The position numbers and the translations under genes were made by a program. A model generated the notes under the pieces. The model saw only the letters and a program-made list of their open reading frames with translations. It was not told where the DNA came from and ran no database searches. DNA of 64,000 bases from Pseudolysinimonas_A sp947085045 (GTDB lineage Bacteria > Actinomycetota > Actinomycetes > Actinomycetales > Microbacteriaceae): assembly GCA_947085045.1 (NCBI GenBank), contig CAMTUU010000003.1, positions 1 to 64,000 of the forward strand, written 5' to 3'. Below are positions 51,901-60,066 of this stretch, piece after piece (the stretch's first letter is position 1; each line of letters opens with the position of its first letter).

Positions 51901-52851
51901 GAGTCCGACGTTGACCGGGTGGAGCCACCGCACGCGGTCCCTATCTCCGGGGTTGGTGAAGACGACCCCACCTGCCGCGAAGGCCGCAGTGCCGCTACCA
52001 GTGCTGGTCGGGTAGCTGTCGAAGTTGTCGGGGTCGCGACGCGGGAAGATGCTCGTGTAGTTCGTCTCGTCGACCGCGATGGTCTCGGTCGCGACGCACG
52101 CCTGCAGCGGCGGGCTGTAGATCACCTGCAGCAGGTAGCTGCCGGGGATGCCGACGAGGTCGGTGAAGCTGAGCTGCACGTCCTTGGTCGAGTAGAAGAC
52201 CTTGTTGTAGACGGAACCGGAGCCGTACCAGCCCTGTCCGAGCAACGTCGGGTCGATGCCCTCGCTGAAGGTGACGGTGACGCGAACGCGACCGCCCTCC
52301 TTCGACTCGTACTCCTGCACCGGGGTTCCGACGACGTACGGGGCGGTGACGTCGACCGTCGACGAGTGCACGCCCGTCGCGCCGTTGATATCCGTGTAGT
52401 TCACGGTGAAGGGGTCGCTGGTAAAGAACACCTTCCGCCACTTCAGGCCGGTGCCGTCGTTCACCCAGCCCTGCTGGGAGATCGAGACCACGGGGATGTC
52501 GAAGGTCAGCGTGACGGCGGTACGCAGCTGCCCGTTCCGGGGGTCGTAGACCTGCTCCTCGTCGATCACCGCGGCGGCCGCCGCAGCGAGGGACGTCACG
52601 CGGAGCGACGGGGCGTCCTCGACGATCTCCGCGGTGACGGCCTCGGGGATCTGCTCGAGGTCCTCCTCCTCGGGGACGTCGGGCTTCTCCTCCTCGATGG
52701 CCGGGGTCGTCGGCTCGACCGGGGTGACGATCGTCTCCTGCGAGTCGGGCTCGTCGGCGACGGCCGGGAGGCCGATCCCGACGGAGGTGCCGACGACGGC
52801 GACGACCATCGCGATTGCGGTCAGGATACGTGCACGGGGGAAGGTGCGCAT
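48952..52851 (-). CDS. Giant surface protein with Ig/FN3-like repeats
   Basis: A 1299-residue exported protein. It has a signal peptide (residues 1-32, cut after AVA), an acidic Pro/Glu linker (33-85), two Ig-like strands with shared pattern (QQGWVNDGTGLKWRKVFF and GQGWYGSGSVYNKVFY, about 125-240), and then a long series of FN3/Ig-like modules repeating forms such as WSWQVRALDSLGN..WS and TVTIDVPAPGTAFNTDV, in which YYWQVRATDAAGN recurs. A Ser/Pro/Thr/Ala-rich stalk (about 1190-1260), one transmembrane helix and RRRSQEA end the protein. There is no LPxTG motif. Such proteins act as adhesins or wall scaffolds, but no ligand can be named. The start is ATG. Confidence 0.82.
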   Translation of the reverse strand: MRTFPRARILTAIAMVVAVVGTSVGIGLPAVADEPDSQETIVTPVEPTTPAIEEEKPDVPEEEDLEQIPEAVTAEIVEDAPSLRVTSLAAAAAAVIDEEQVYDPRNGQLRTAVTLTFDIPVVSISQQGWVNDGTGLKWRKVFFTSDPFTVNYTDINGATGVHSSTVDVTAPYVVGTPVQEYESKEGGRVRVTVTFSEGIDPTLLGQGWYGSGSVYNKVFYSTKDVQLSFTDLVGIPGSYLLQVIYSPPLQACVATETIAVDETNYTSIFPRRDPDNFDSYPTSTGSGTAAFAAGGVVFTNPGDRDRVRWLHPVNVGLAYLNAGALASTGGSLQATVDFDGNGTIDGGFYSDGVYEWTADGDVNGGTQAWLDARPAAAALRGGLNNKYAGTAQEWLTAFPKAKIREIGIGAGRFAPRTTTFSSATVACTTFTFAATPPVVLPVTAAPTDLAPVGLIAHDGDPATWEPALNAVKYQTRIAATEAALAGSTVYGDFDCNPLPGTTTCVLGGNPLPDGSWYWQVRGLDSSGAPGPWSEVAFVTVDTTAPAVPSPTFPAGFTLTADYFAWSAVTDDHGPVTYEVLLGSHPNTTNGRLNDGVVVALTDAKLTSQDFDFPTGPLQWQVRAIDSLGNASAWSTPTGAQVIGVPEIVFPTPALQFSSSTLTAQWTPSFGVGGVARYEIEYGLDRDHDGTLAYEYREAAGTNNWTGDLVTRTQSFTSGYEGPVTIRVRAIYNIPIGGSTVGPWSNTVSYLRDTAKPTITIDTPADGARLKGDAAIPVTITGADASGVSRLVANLYEADGSTFIRPIGSTAPNGAIGQSATRTWNIPAGLAEGAYVIRASATDAAGKTTATSISIVIDRTRPTVTIDVPAPGTAFNTDVTVTVTGLDPDGIASLGANLYNAANASPTLRPIGTATATPGATTMSATWTIPISWFTADGTYTVRAGGFDLAGNNRTVTAQFVVDRTGPAAPQPFHPENGRMQANATPLLDWQPVTDALTNPVSYEVRTSRGPSRTPVDPADGLTDNQLNGVVSTYTGVTDTEYQLGTEADGRLWWQVRALDALGNVGPWSSIWATGIDTSAPNVTLLSPADGATLLTRDFSLTWSASESGTGMRYDIQSSSSPATDPSTNELLALIDTVTQTDSTLALVGVPDDVYYWQVRATDAAGNVGPWAVPFTVTVAADADLPTGSPEEESPEGEAPAGSAPSGSAPAGPAARGATTTTGGAQLTTFALDDESPASTSDDTPTPSTDDAKAVPETVAATQPTGFDAGLLWLLIAIFVALLVLVGVFLAWLRRRSQEA

Positions 52852-53047
52852 GGGGGTTCCTCGGGTGTGGGACGGCCCTGCTCGGTCACGGGGGTGCGGA
52901 GCGACGGGAGTTCTGATCCTGCGGGGGTGCGGGTGCTGCGGAGCGACGAGCCGCGAAGGGGGTTCGAGTGAGGCTTCGTCGCGTTCGTCAGGTTAGCGGT
53001 CCCCAAGATGGGGACAAGGCCGATTCGTGGCACCCGTGTAGTCGGCT

Positions 53048-53064
53048 GCCCCCACTTCGGGGGC
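53048..53064 (-). terminator. Hairpin downstream of lysS
   Basis: GCCCCC-ACTTC-GGGGGC, 6 base pairs, lies 9 bases after the lysS stop on the minus strand. A weaker 6-bp hairpin (GTCCCC/GGGGAC) is at 52999-53015. Both are short, so termination efficiency is uncertain. Confidence 0.5.
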
Positions 53065-53072
53065 GACCGGAA

Positions 53073-54572
53073 CTACTTGACGAGCGGGAACAGGATCGTC
53101 TCGCGGATGCCGAGGCCGGTGATCGCCATGAGCAGCCGGTCGATGCCCATCCCCATGCCGCCCATGGGCGGCATCCCGTGCTCCATCGCGCGCAGGAACT
53201 CCTCGTCGAGCCGCATCGCCTCGACGTCACCGCGGGCTCCCTGTTTCGCCTGCTCGACGAAACGCTCGCGCTGGATGACCGGGTCGACGAGTTCCGAGTA
53301 GCCGGTCGCGAGCTCGAACCCGCGCACGTAGAGGTCCCACTTCTCGACGACGCCGGCGATCGACCGGTGGTCGCGCACGAGCGGCGAGGTGTCGACGGGG
53401 AAGTCCATGACGAACGTCGGCGCGGTCAGCCCGGGCTTCACGAAGTGCTCCCACAGCTCTTCGACGAGCTTGCCGTGGGTGGAGAGCTTCACCTCGACGC
53501 CGACGGATGCCGCCAGCTTCTCGAGTTCGGGCACCGTCGACTGCGGCGTCACCTCGACGCCCGCGGCCTCCGAGAGCGACGCGTACATCGGCAGCCGCGC
53601 CCACTCGCCGCCCAGATCGAACTCGGTGCCGTCGGCCCAGGTGACGACGTGCGAGCCCGACACGGCCATCGCGGCGTTCTGCACGAGCTCCTGGGTGAGG
53701 TCCGCGATCGAGTGGTAGTCGCCGTAGGACTGGTACGCCTCGAGCATCGCGAACTCGGGGCTGTGGGTGGAGTCGGCGCCCTCGTTGCGGAAGTTGCGGT
53801 TGATCTCGAACACCCGCTCGAGACCGCCGACGACGGCGCGCTTGAGGAACAACTCCGGCGCGATGCGCAGGAACAGCTCGGTGTCGAACGCGTTGCTGTG
53901 CGTGGCGAACGGGCGGGCCGAGGCACCGCCGTGGATCGTCTGCAGCATCGGCGTCTCGACCTCGAGGAACGCGTGCGCCGCGAAGGTCGACCGCAGGCTG
54001 CTGACGGTCGTCGCTCGCGCGATCACCGTCGCTCGTGCCTGCTCGCGCGTGATCAGGTCGAGGTAACGCTGGCGCACGCGGGTCTCGTCGGAGAGCTCCG
54101 AGTGCAGGTTGGGCAGCGGCAGCAACGCCTTCGAGGCGATCTTCCAGTCAGCGACGAGGATGCTGAGCTCCCCCCGCCGCGACGAGATGACCTCGCCGGA
54201 GACGAACACGAAGTCGCCGAGGTCGACGAGCTCCTTCCAGCGCTCGAGCGACTCCTCACCCACCTGGTCGAGCGAGAGCATCGCCTGGATGCGCGACCCG
54301 TCGCCCGCCTGCAGCGACGCGAAGCAGAGCTTCCCGGTGTTCCGCGAGAACACCACGCGACCGGCCAGGCCCACGATCTCACCCGTGGTCGCATCCGCCG
54401 AAAGGTCCGGGAACTTGGCCCGCACCTCCGCGATCGTGGCGGTGATCGGCACGGAAACCGGATACGGTCCCTCGCCGGCCGTGTCGGCATCCTGAATCAA
54501 ACGGGCGCGCTTCTCGAGCCGCACGGCCTTCTGCTCGGCGATGTCCTCGATCTCAGGCGTCTCGTCAGTCAC
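53073..54572 (-). CDS. lysS: Lysyl-tRNA synthetase, class II
   Basis: A class II aminoacyl-tRNA synthetase of about 499 residues that charges tRNA-Lys. It has an OB-fold anticodon-binding domain (about 55-160: GRVVFSRNTGKLCFASLQ), motif 2 RVFEINRNFRNEG and EFAMLEAYQSY, and motif 3 GMGMGIDRLLMAITG near the C-terminus. The GTG at 54572 gives a usual start (TDETPEIEDIAEQ). A TTG at 54584, overlapping the panC stop, is also possible; neither has a clear ribosome site, as expected of a coupled gene. Adjacency to panC is conserved in actinobacteria. Length is normal. Confidence 0.95.
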   Translation of the reverse strand: MTDETPEIEDIAEQKAVRLEKRARLIQDADTAGEGPYPVSVPITATIAEVRAKFPDLSADATTGEIVGLAGRVVFSRNTGKLCFASLQAGDGSRIQAMLSLDQVGEESLERWKELVDLGDFVFVSGEVISSRRGELSILVADWKIASKALLPLPNLHSELSDETRVRQRYLDLITREQARATVIARATTVSSLRSTFAAHAFLEVETPMLQTIHGGASARPFATHSNAFDTELFLRIAPELFLKRAVVGGLERVFEINRNFRNEGADSTHSPEFAMLEAYQSYGDYHSIADLTQELVQNAAMAVSGSHVVTWADGTEFDLGGEWARLPMYASLSEAAGVEVTPQSTVPELEKLAASVGVEVKLSTHGKLVEELWEHFVKPGLTAPTFVMDFPVDTSPLVRDHRSIAGVVEKWDLYVRGFELATGYSELVDPVIQRERFVEQAKQGARGDVEAMRLDEEFLRAMEHGMPPMGGMGMGIDRLLMAITGLGIRETILFPLVK

Positions 54573-54580
54573 AGCAAAGC

Positions 54581-55435
54581 TCAATTCAGGTAGAGGGCGT
54601 CGTTGTCGATGAGCCGGGCCGGTCCGACCTGGGCGGCGATCAGCATGCGCGCCGGCCCCTTGTAGCCGTCGTCGACGGGGAGGAAGGTCTTCGGATCGAC
54701 GACCTTGAGGTAGTCGAGCGTCACCAGTTTCTCATCCATCAGCACCGACTGCGCGGCGGCGAGCACGCTGTCGATTCCCCGGTCGCCGGCCGATTGCGCG
54801 GCTTCGAGCGCCCGGCTGAGGGTGCGCGCGGCGCGGCGCTCGTGCGGTCCGAGGTAGCGGTTGCGGCTCGACAGCGCAAGGCCGTCGTCGTCGCGCACCG
54901 TCTCGATGACCTCGACCGCGACCGGGATGTTGAGGTCCCTGACCATCCGCTTCACGAGGAAGAGCTGCTGGGCGTCCTTCTGGCCGAAGGTCACCAACTC
55001 GGGCTGCACGATCTGCAGGAGCTTCGCGACGACGGTCAGCACGCCATCGAAATGCCCGGGACGCGAACGACCCTCGAACAGCGTCGCGACCTGGCCGCCG
55101 GTGACCTTCACCTGGGTGCCGCCGTCGGGGTACATCTGCTCCACCGCTGGCGCGAACACGAACTCGACGCCGTACTCCTCGAGCTGCGCGAGGTCGCCGT
55201 CGAGGTCGCGCGGGTATTTCGCCAGATCATCGGTGGCGCCGAATTGGAGCGGGTTCACGAAGATCGAGACGACGACGACATCCGCCAGTTCGCGGGCCCG
55301 CTTCACGTGTGCGAGGTGACCCTCGTGGAGGGCGCCGAGGGTGGGGACGAGCGCGATGCTCCGGCCGGCCGCACGCAGCGACGCCAGCTCGGAGCGGATT
55401 CCGACGATCGTCTCGACGACGAGCGGTGCAGACAC
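54581..55435 (-). CDS. panC: Pantothenate synthetase PanC
   Basis: A 284-residue enzyme joining pantoate and beta-alanine with ATP to make pantothenate, the coenzyme A precursor. The HIGH-like site is PTLGALHEGHLAHV (Leu replaces the common Met), followed by FVNPLQFGATDDLAKYPR, FGQKDAQQ and LSSRNRYL (KMSKS-like). The GTG at 55435 is chosen because GGAGAGG stands six bases before it; a longer in-phase frame to 55552 overlaps the divergent gene. It is followed directly by lysS. No panB or panD is in the window. Confidence 0.93.
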   Translation of the reverse strand: MSAPLVVETIVGIRSELASLRAAGRSIALVPTLGALHEGHLAHVKRARELADVVVVSIFVNPLQFGATDDLAKYPRDLDGDLAQLEEYGVEFVFAPAVEQMYPDGGTQVKVTGGQVATLFEGRSRPGHFDGVLTVVAKLLQIVQPELVTFGQKDAQQLFLVKRMVRDLNIPVAVEVIETVRDDDGLALSSRNRYLGPHERRAARTLSRALEAAQSAGDRGIDSVLAAAQSVLMDEKLVTLDYLKVVDPKTFLPVDDGYKGPARMLIAAQVGPARLIDNDALYLN

Positions 55436-55515
55436 GGTGACCTCTCCGGCGGATTCCTCGCCGAGGGCGCCGAGTCGATCGTAGCCGCCACTTCCTTCAT
55501 AGACTGGTCGCGAAG

Positions 55516-56739
55516 ATGACGACGATTCAGAACGCACCGTGGCGCCGAGCACCGTTCCTGCTGCTCTTCGCGAGTCTCGCGATCGGGGTGCTGCTCCACG
55601 GGTTCTTCGGCTTCGCGATCCGCACCGGCGAGCAGCGGGTTCTCGCGGTGCTCCTCTGCACGCTCGTCGCGGGTGCCGGGCTCACGCTCGGCCTGCATCT
55701 CGCCTATCGGCCGTTCGCGTTCGACGCGGTGTCGCGCACCGTGCGCATCGGTCGCCGCACGGTGCCGCTCGACACGATGCGCGAGGCGTGGCGCAGTTTC
55801 CAGTCGGGCCGCAACGGGGCCGCGTATCTGATCTACGGGTTCCGCTCGACGGACGGCCCGACCGTGCGGGTGATGGTGGCCGGCCGGCCGCTCCGTGGGT
55901 TGAACGAGGCGGAACGCGCGGCCCTCGCCGAGTTCCTGCGGCTCGCACCGATCCCGGGTCCGGCCGATTCCGACGACGCGCTGCACGGGTCGCTGGCCTC
56001 CGACATCCTCGCCGACGGCACGAAGGTGCCGGTGAGCGCGGCCCTGCTGCTGCGTGAGCTCGGGGCCGCCGGGGACTCCGCCGCGGGTGCTGCCGTGGCC
56101 GAGCAACCCGAGGCGGCCGCGGTCGAGGTGGATACCGCCGGGATGCTGGCCGACGACGTCGCAGTGGTGACCGCCGTGCGCGCGGACGGCCACCGCATCC
56201 GGGTGGCCCGGCTGTGGGCGGCACGCGCGTTCGGGGTCTCGACGATGCTGTTCCCGGTGCTCGTCGGCGTTGCCGTGCTCGCGCCCGCGGTCGGCTGGCG
56301 CCTCGACGAGGGGCTGTTCCTGCCCGCGCTCGGCCTCGCGGCGGCGCTCCTGACGGTGGCCGGGCTCGGCTGGAGCCTGCTCGGCGATCTCGACACCCGC
56401 ACGGTGCGGCGGGCCTCGCTCGCCTGGCTCGACGCCGCTTCCCCCGCGATGCGCGCCCGCGGCCTCCCCGTCGCCTTCCACCCCGCCTGGCTGCAGTTCG
56501 CCCCGGGCCATCGGATGCTGACGATCCTCGCCTTCGCGGGCGGGGTGCTCGGAATGCTGCTCGTGCTCGCCGGCATGGTCACCCTCACGACCGAGTACCC
56601 GCTCGTCGTGCTGATCGCGCTGCCGGGCATCCTGTTCGGCGCGCTCGCGATCAGGTTCTGGATCCGGCACCGCCGCCGTCGCCGGGCTGACGTGCTCTGG
56701 CTCATCGAGGCAGCAGGCCCGCGAGCGGGTCGTCCCTGA
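55516..56739 (+). CDS. Membrane protein of unknown function inside the folate-panC block
   Basis: A 407-residue protein with two N-terminal transmembrane segments (about 12-30, 43-62), a cytoplasmic domain of about 160 residues resembling a PH-like strand pattern (FDAVSRTVRIGRRTVPLDTM), and four further hydrophobic segments in the C-terminal half (236-350). No known family is recognised. It lies on the plus strand between panC and the DUF2520 gene, which are both on the minus strand and normally adjacent, and so breaks the conserved gene order. The start is ATG 80 bases from divergent panC. Composition matches its neighbours, so it is not a recent arrival. Confidence 0.7.
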   Translation: MTTIQNAPWRRAPFLLLFASLAIGVLLHGFFGFAIRTGEQRVLAVLLCTLVAGAGLTLGLHLAYRPFAFDAVSRTVRIGRRTVPLDTMREAWRSFQSGRNGAAYLIYGFRSTDGPTVRVMVAGRPLRGLNEAERAALAEFLRLAPIPGPADSDDALHGSLASDILADGTKVPVSAALLLRELGAAGDSAAGAAVAEQPEAAAVEVDTAGMLADDVAVVTAVRADGHRIRVARLWAARAFGVSTMLFPVLVGVAVLAPAVGWRLDEGLFLPALGLAAALLTVAGLGWSLLGDLDTRTVRRASLAWLDAASPAMRARGLPVAFHPAWLQFAPGHRMLTILAFAGGVLGMLLVLAGMVTLTTEYPLVVLIALPGILFGALAIRFWIRHRRRRRADVLWLIEAAGPRAGRP

Positions 56740-56748
56740 CCTGACGCG

Positions 56749-57525
56749 TCAGTCGAACGGTCGCGCCCCGGCCGCGAGGGCATCGTCGGCTGCCGACCGC
56801 AGCACCTGCCCGAGCACCAGCCCGGGACGCTCGACGCCGATCGCCGCGAGGCGGCTCATCGCGTCGGCAACGACGCCCGAGGCGAGACCGCGCACCGCGG
56901 ATACCGCGTCCGCGTAGGCCGCCCGGTCTCGCTCGGCGATGACCACCGGCTCGGCCCCCATCTCGACGACGAGCGCTTGGGCGATCGGCAGCACGGGGGC
57001 CGCGGAGGTGACCGCGAACCACGACTCGCGCAACCTCACGAGGTCGAGGCTCGTGCCCGTGAAGGACATCGCCGGATGGATGGCGAGCGGGATGCCGCCG
57101 GCCGCGGCCGCCGGGGCCAGCACGCCGACCCCGAATTCCGCCGCCGTGTGCACCACGAGCTGTCCGGGCTGCCAGGCACCCGTCGCGGCGAGTCCTCGCA
57201 CGAGGGCCTCGAGTTCGCCGGGCGGGACGGCGAGCAGCACGAGCTCGGCCCGTTCGACGACCTCGGGCACGGTGAGCACCGGCACCCCGGGCAACAGCAC
57301 GTCGGCGCGCTCGCGGCCCGCCGCCGACACCGTGCTGATGCCGACGATCGCGTGACCGGCGCCGCCGAGCGCCGCACCGAGCACGGCTCCGACCCGGCCC
57401 GCGCCGACGATCCCGACCCCGAGCCGACCTCGCGCTGGAGCATGGGAGCGACGGCCCTTGCTGGCTGTCGCCGCGACGCCAGCGCCGAGGGCCGTCTCGG
57501 CCCTCGGTTCTTCCCGCGGCGTCAT
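56749..57525 (-). CDS. Rossmann-fold DUF2520 protein
   Basis: A 258-residue protein with an N-terminal NAD(P)-binding Rossmann fold (VGIVGAGRVGAVLGAALGGAG, about 37-57; VLLAVPPGELEALV) and a C-terminal DUF2520 domain (IPLAIHPAMSFTG; GLASGVVADAMSRLAAIG). Members resemble pyrroline-carboxylate or ketopantoate reductases, and their regular place beside panC has led to the suggestion of a ketopantoate reductase-like role, which remains unproved. The ATG overlaps the stop of the PH-domain gene (ATGA), continuing the operon from ftsH. Confidence 0.82.
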   Translation of the reverse strand: MTPREEPRAETALGAGVAATASKGRRSHAPARGRLGVGIVGAGRVGAVLGAALGGAGHAIVGISTVSAAGRERADVLLPGVPVLTVPEVVERAELVLLAVPPGELEALVRGLAATGAWQPGQLVVHTAAEFGVGVLAPAAAAGGIPLAIHPAMSFTGTSLDLVRLRESWFAVTSAAPVLPIAQALVVEMGAEPVVIAERDRAAYADAVSAVRGLASGVVADAMSRLAAIGVERPGLVLGQVLRSAADDALAAGARPFD

Positions 57526-59093
57526 GCCTCGCTCGCGCGCCAGCGGTGCGTGGTGTCGGTTCCCGCCGCGGCGACGGCGGCCTCGGCGACATCCCGGAAC
57601 AGCGCCTGCGCGTCGACGACATCCAGGGCCCCGATGCGCGGCGAGATCGGACCGGCGACCGTGTGGACGTGCACGTTCGCGAGCCGCAGCGAGCGGGCGA
57701 GCGGACCCTGCTCGACCGCGACGCTCTGCACGCGCGGCGTCGGCACGATCGCCAGCTCGCGCCAGATCGCTCCCCGGCGCAGCAGCACGGCACCCGGGAA
57801 CAGCGCGAAGCCGTTGCGGCGCCAGGAGAACCAGCGCACCACGGCCGCTCGGCGCGGCGAGACGGTGAAGTCGGCGTCGGCGTCCCGCCCGGCGAGGCCG
57901 CGTTCGAAGAGGTCGCGGGCCCCGCCCTCGGTGAGCCCCGGCAGCAGCAGCTCGAGCACTCGGAACACATCGTCGCGCGACCCGACCGGCAGCACGACAG
58001 TGCTCTGCTGGGCGTTCTGCCCCTCGGAGGAGGTCTGACGCGTCGCGCGGTTGATGCGGATGGTCCACCAGTCGGCGGGTCGCCAGAAGATGCTCTGGCT
58101 CACGGCGACCGAGTGGATGCGACCCGGCGGCACCGTCTCGTTGCGCGTCGAGAGCAGGCCGTAGCCGATGCGCACCCCGTCGGGCGTCGCCGCGATCGAG
58201 TAGCGCAAGAACTTGAGCAGCCGGTTCACCTGGTACGAGAGCAGACCGAAGGCGATCGGCACGAAGGTGAAGAGCGTCCAGACCAGCTCGCGACCCCCGC
58301 TCGCGGTGATCACCAGCCCGACGACGACCGCCGCGACGACGACGAGCAACGCGACCGTCGTGCCGCTCAGCACCGTCGACCCGACGAGTCGGCCGGGATG
58401 CATCCGCACCACCGATTCCGGGGGTGCCAGGTTCGGGTCGAGCTCGGGGGCGAGCAGCTCGCTCGCCCGGCGCCCGAGCAGCGATCCCGCGGCGGGAGCG
58501 GGGGATCCGGAGGTGGACGCCGCGCGCGATCCCGACGCGAGGCGCAGGATGTCGGCGCGCAGCGCGTCGGCGAGCGTGTTGCCGAGGTACGCGAGCGGCA
58601 CGTTGGCGTCCTGCCCGGCGACCTCGACATCCAGCTTCGCCGTGCCGAAGAGCCGCGCGAACAGCGGTCGGGCCACCGCGACCCCCTGGATGCGGTCGAG
58701 CCGGGCCTTGCGGTGGGTGCGGAAGAGCACGCCGCTCTTCACTTCGACGACCTCGTCGGTGATGCGGAAGGTGTTCATCCGCCAGGAGACGTAGAACAAG
58801 GCGATGCACAGCAGCAGGATGCCGAGCACCGCGAGCGCCGCGATCAGCGCGTAGCCGTTCTCGACGATGTACGCGAAGGGATCGCCCTGGCTGCAGGCTC
58901 GCCCCTGCGGCGGGCAGACCCCCGGGAGGAACCACTCGACGAGCCGCTCGCGCAGGTTCGCGATGATGATGCCGACGATCGCGACGAAGCCCAGACCACC
59001 GCGTAGCAGCGGGGTCGCCGGATGCAGGCGATGCCACTCTCCGTCGGCCAGCCCCGTGCGGGCGGCGGGCCCCGACTCGTCCGCGGTGGTCAC
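57522..59093 (-). CDS. PH-domain membrane protein (YdbT-like, large subunit)
   Basis: A 523-residue membrane protein with tandem bacterial PH (bPH2) domains. An N-terminal pair of helices (about 30-50, 85-110), the first PH domain (RITDEVVEVKSGVLFRTHRK), a second pair of helices (about 235-285), the second PH domain (YSIAATPDGVRIGYGLLST) and a third partial one (FALFPGAVLLRRGAIWRELA) are seen. YdbS/YdbT pairs confer antimicrobial resistance in Bacillus, but the actinobacterial role is unknown. The start is GTG, overlapping the stop of the smaller PH gene (GTGA). Longer in-phase frames run through that gene. Confidence 0.8.
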   Translation of the reverse strand: MTTADESGPAARTGLADGEWHRLHPATPLLRGGLGFVAIVGIIIANLRERLVEWFLPGVCPPQGRACSQGDPFAYIVENGYALIAALAVLGILLLCIALFYVSWRMNTFRITDEVVEVKSGVLFRTHRKARLDRIQGVAVARPLFARLFGTAKLDVEVAGQDANVPLAYLGNTLADALRADILRLASGSRAASTSGSPAPAAGSLLGRRASELLAPELDPNLAPPESVVRMHPGRLVGSTVLSGTTVALLVVVAAVVVGLVITASGGRELVWTLFTFVPIAFGLLSYQVNRLLKFLRYSIAATPDGVRIGYGLLSTRNETVPPGRIHSVAVSQSIFWRPADWWTIRINRATRQTSSEGQNAQQSTVVLPVGSRDDVFRVLELLLPGLTEGGARDLFERGLAGRDADADFTVSPRRAAVVRWFSWRRNGFALFPGAVLLRRGAIWRELAIVPTPRVQSVAVEQGPLARSLRLANVHVHTVAGPISPRIGALDVVDAQALFRDVAEAAVAAAGTDTTHRWRASEA

Positions 59094-59590
59094 AGTCCCG
59101 CCCGGCGGCTCTCCGCGAGTTCCACGAGCCGGTCGCGCAACGCCTCGGCGTCGGCTTCGGCCAGCCCGGGGATGGTGATGTGGCTCGCCGCGGCGGCGGT
59201 GACGAGCTTGAGTTCCGAGAGCCCGAACGCCCGTGCGAGCGGTCCACGGGTGAGGTCGACGAGCTGCATGCGCCCGTACGGCACCGAGACGACCCGCAGG
59301 AACATGATGCCCTTGCGGAACACGAGGTCGTCGGCGCGCAGCCGGTACCCGTAGGCGCGCACCCGGCGCGGGGTGAACGCCGCGACGAGGGCGTGGACGA
59401 CGAACGCCGCGATCGGCAGCACGACCAGCCACGGCACGCCGGAGAGGATCCACGGCACGCCGGCGCCGACGATGAACAGCACCGCCGAGACGAGGGTGCT
59501 GAGCAGGTCGACGACGACGAACTTCGGCGACACCCGCCGCCACTCGCCCCCGCCGTTCTCGGACAGGGAATCGGGATCGAGGGCGCTCAC
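59090..59590 (-). CDS. PH-domain membrane protein (YdbS-like, small subunit)
   Basis: A 166-residue protein with two transmembrane segments (about 25-47, 52-72) followed by one bPH2 domain (AYGYRLRADDLVFRKGIM; VPYGRMQLVDLTRGPL). It forms the usual pair with the larger PH-domain protein. The GTG at 59590 has GGGGAT just upstream and overlaps the stop of the DUF3180 gene; its own stop overlaps the next GTG. The surrounding genes share this GTGA overlap style, showing tight co-translation. Confidence 0.8.
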   Translation of the reverse strand: MSALDPDSLSENGGGEWRRVSPKFVVVDLLSTLVSAVLFIVGAGVPWILSGVPWLVVLPIAAFVVHALVAAFTPRRVRAYGYRLRADDLVFRKGIMFLRVVSVPYGRMQLVDLTRGPLARAFGLSELKLVTAAAASHITIPGLAEADAEALRDRLVELAESRRAGL

Positions 59591-60066
59591 ATCCCCACGG
59601 TACCCGCCGGGTCCGGCTCGCGGTCGTCGTCGCTCGGCGGCACCGTGCACAGCCACTCGCCGACGAGACCCGCGACCAGCAGCACGACGGCGCCGACGAG
59701 CACCGCGAGGGTGCGCAGCAGGCTGTCGGTGTTGACGCCGCCGCTGCGCACGAGCACCTCGGCGAGCAGGCCCGCCGCGGCCCCGGTGAGCAGGGCGCCC
59801 GCGATGCTCGACGCCTTCGCGAACAGCACCACCCGCGTCGCGTGGAACGGGTCGATACGGGTGCGCACCGTCGCACGGGTCGCGCGCCGGATCGGCACGG
59901 CGAGCGCGATCACGATGCCGGCGAGGAAGATCAGGCTGAGCGCGAGGGCGTACTCGGGCCGGTAGCGCTGAAGACCCCCGGATGCGAGCGCGACCTGCAC
60001 GAGGAATCCCGCACCCGCGGCGATGGCCGCCAGGATCACGAGGGTCGAGGCCTTGGTCCTGGTCAT
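59587..60066 (-). CDS. DUF3180 membrane protein
   Basis: A 159-residue actinobacterial membrane protein with four hydrophobic segments (about 8-28, 40-60, 85-105, 118-138) and a charged C-terminus. Features such as the RTRIDPFHATRVVLFAKASS loop and its position directly after folK identify DUF3180. Function is unknown, though the strict link to folate genes suggests a cofactor- or envelope-linked role. The ATG at 60066 overlaps the folK stop by 4 bases. Confidence 0.82.
   Translation of the reverse strand: MTRTKASTLVILAAIAAGAGFLVQVALASGGLQRYRPEYALALSLIFLAGIVIALAVPIRRATRATVRTRIDPFHATRVVLFAKASSIAGALLTGAAAGLLAEVLVRSGGVNTDSLLRTLAVLVGAVVLLVAGLVGEWLCTVPPSDDDREPDPAGTVGM

Noticed and set aside
48901..53064. 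The shared core CCCCCACTTCGGGGG at two sites as a dispersed repeat
   Set aside because: Both copies are short GC hairpins right after stop codons; convergent terminator sequence is the simpler explanation.
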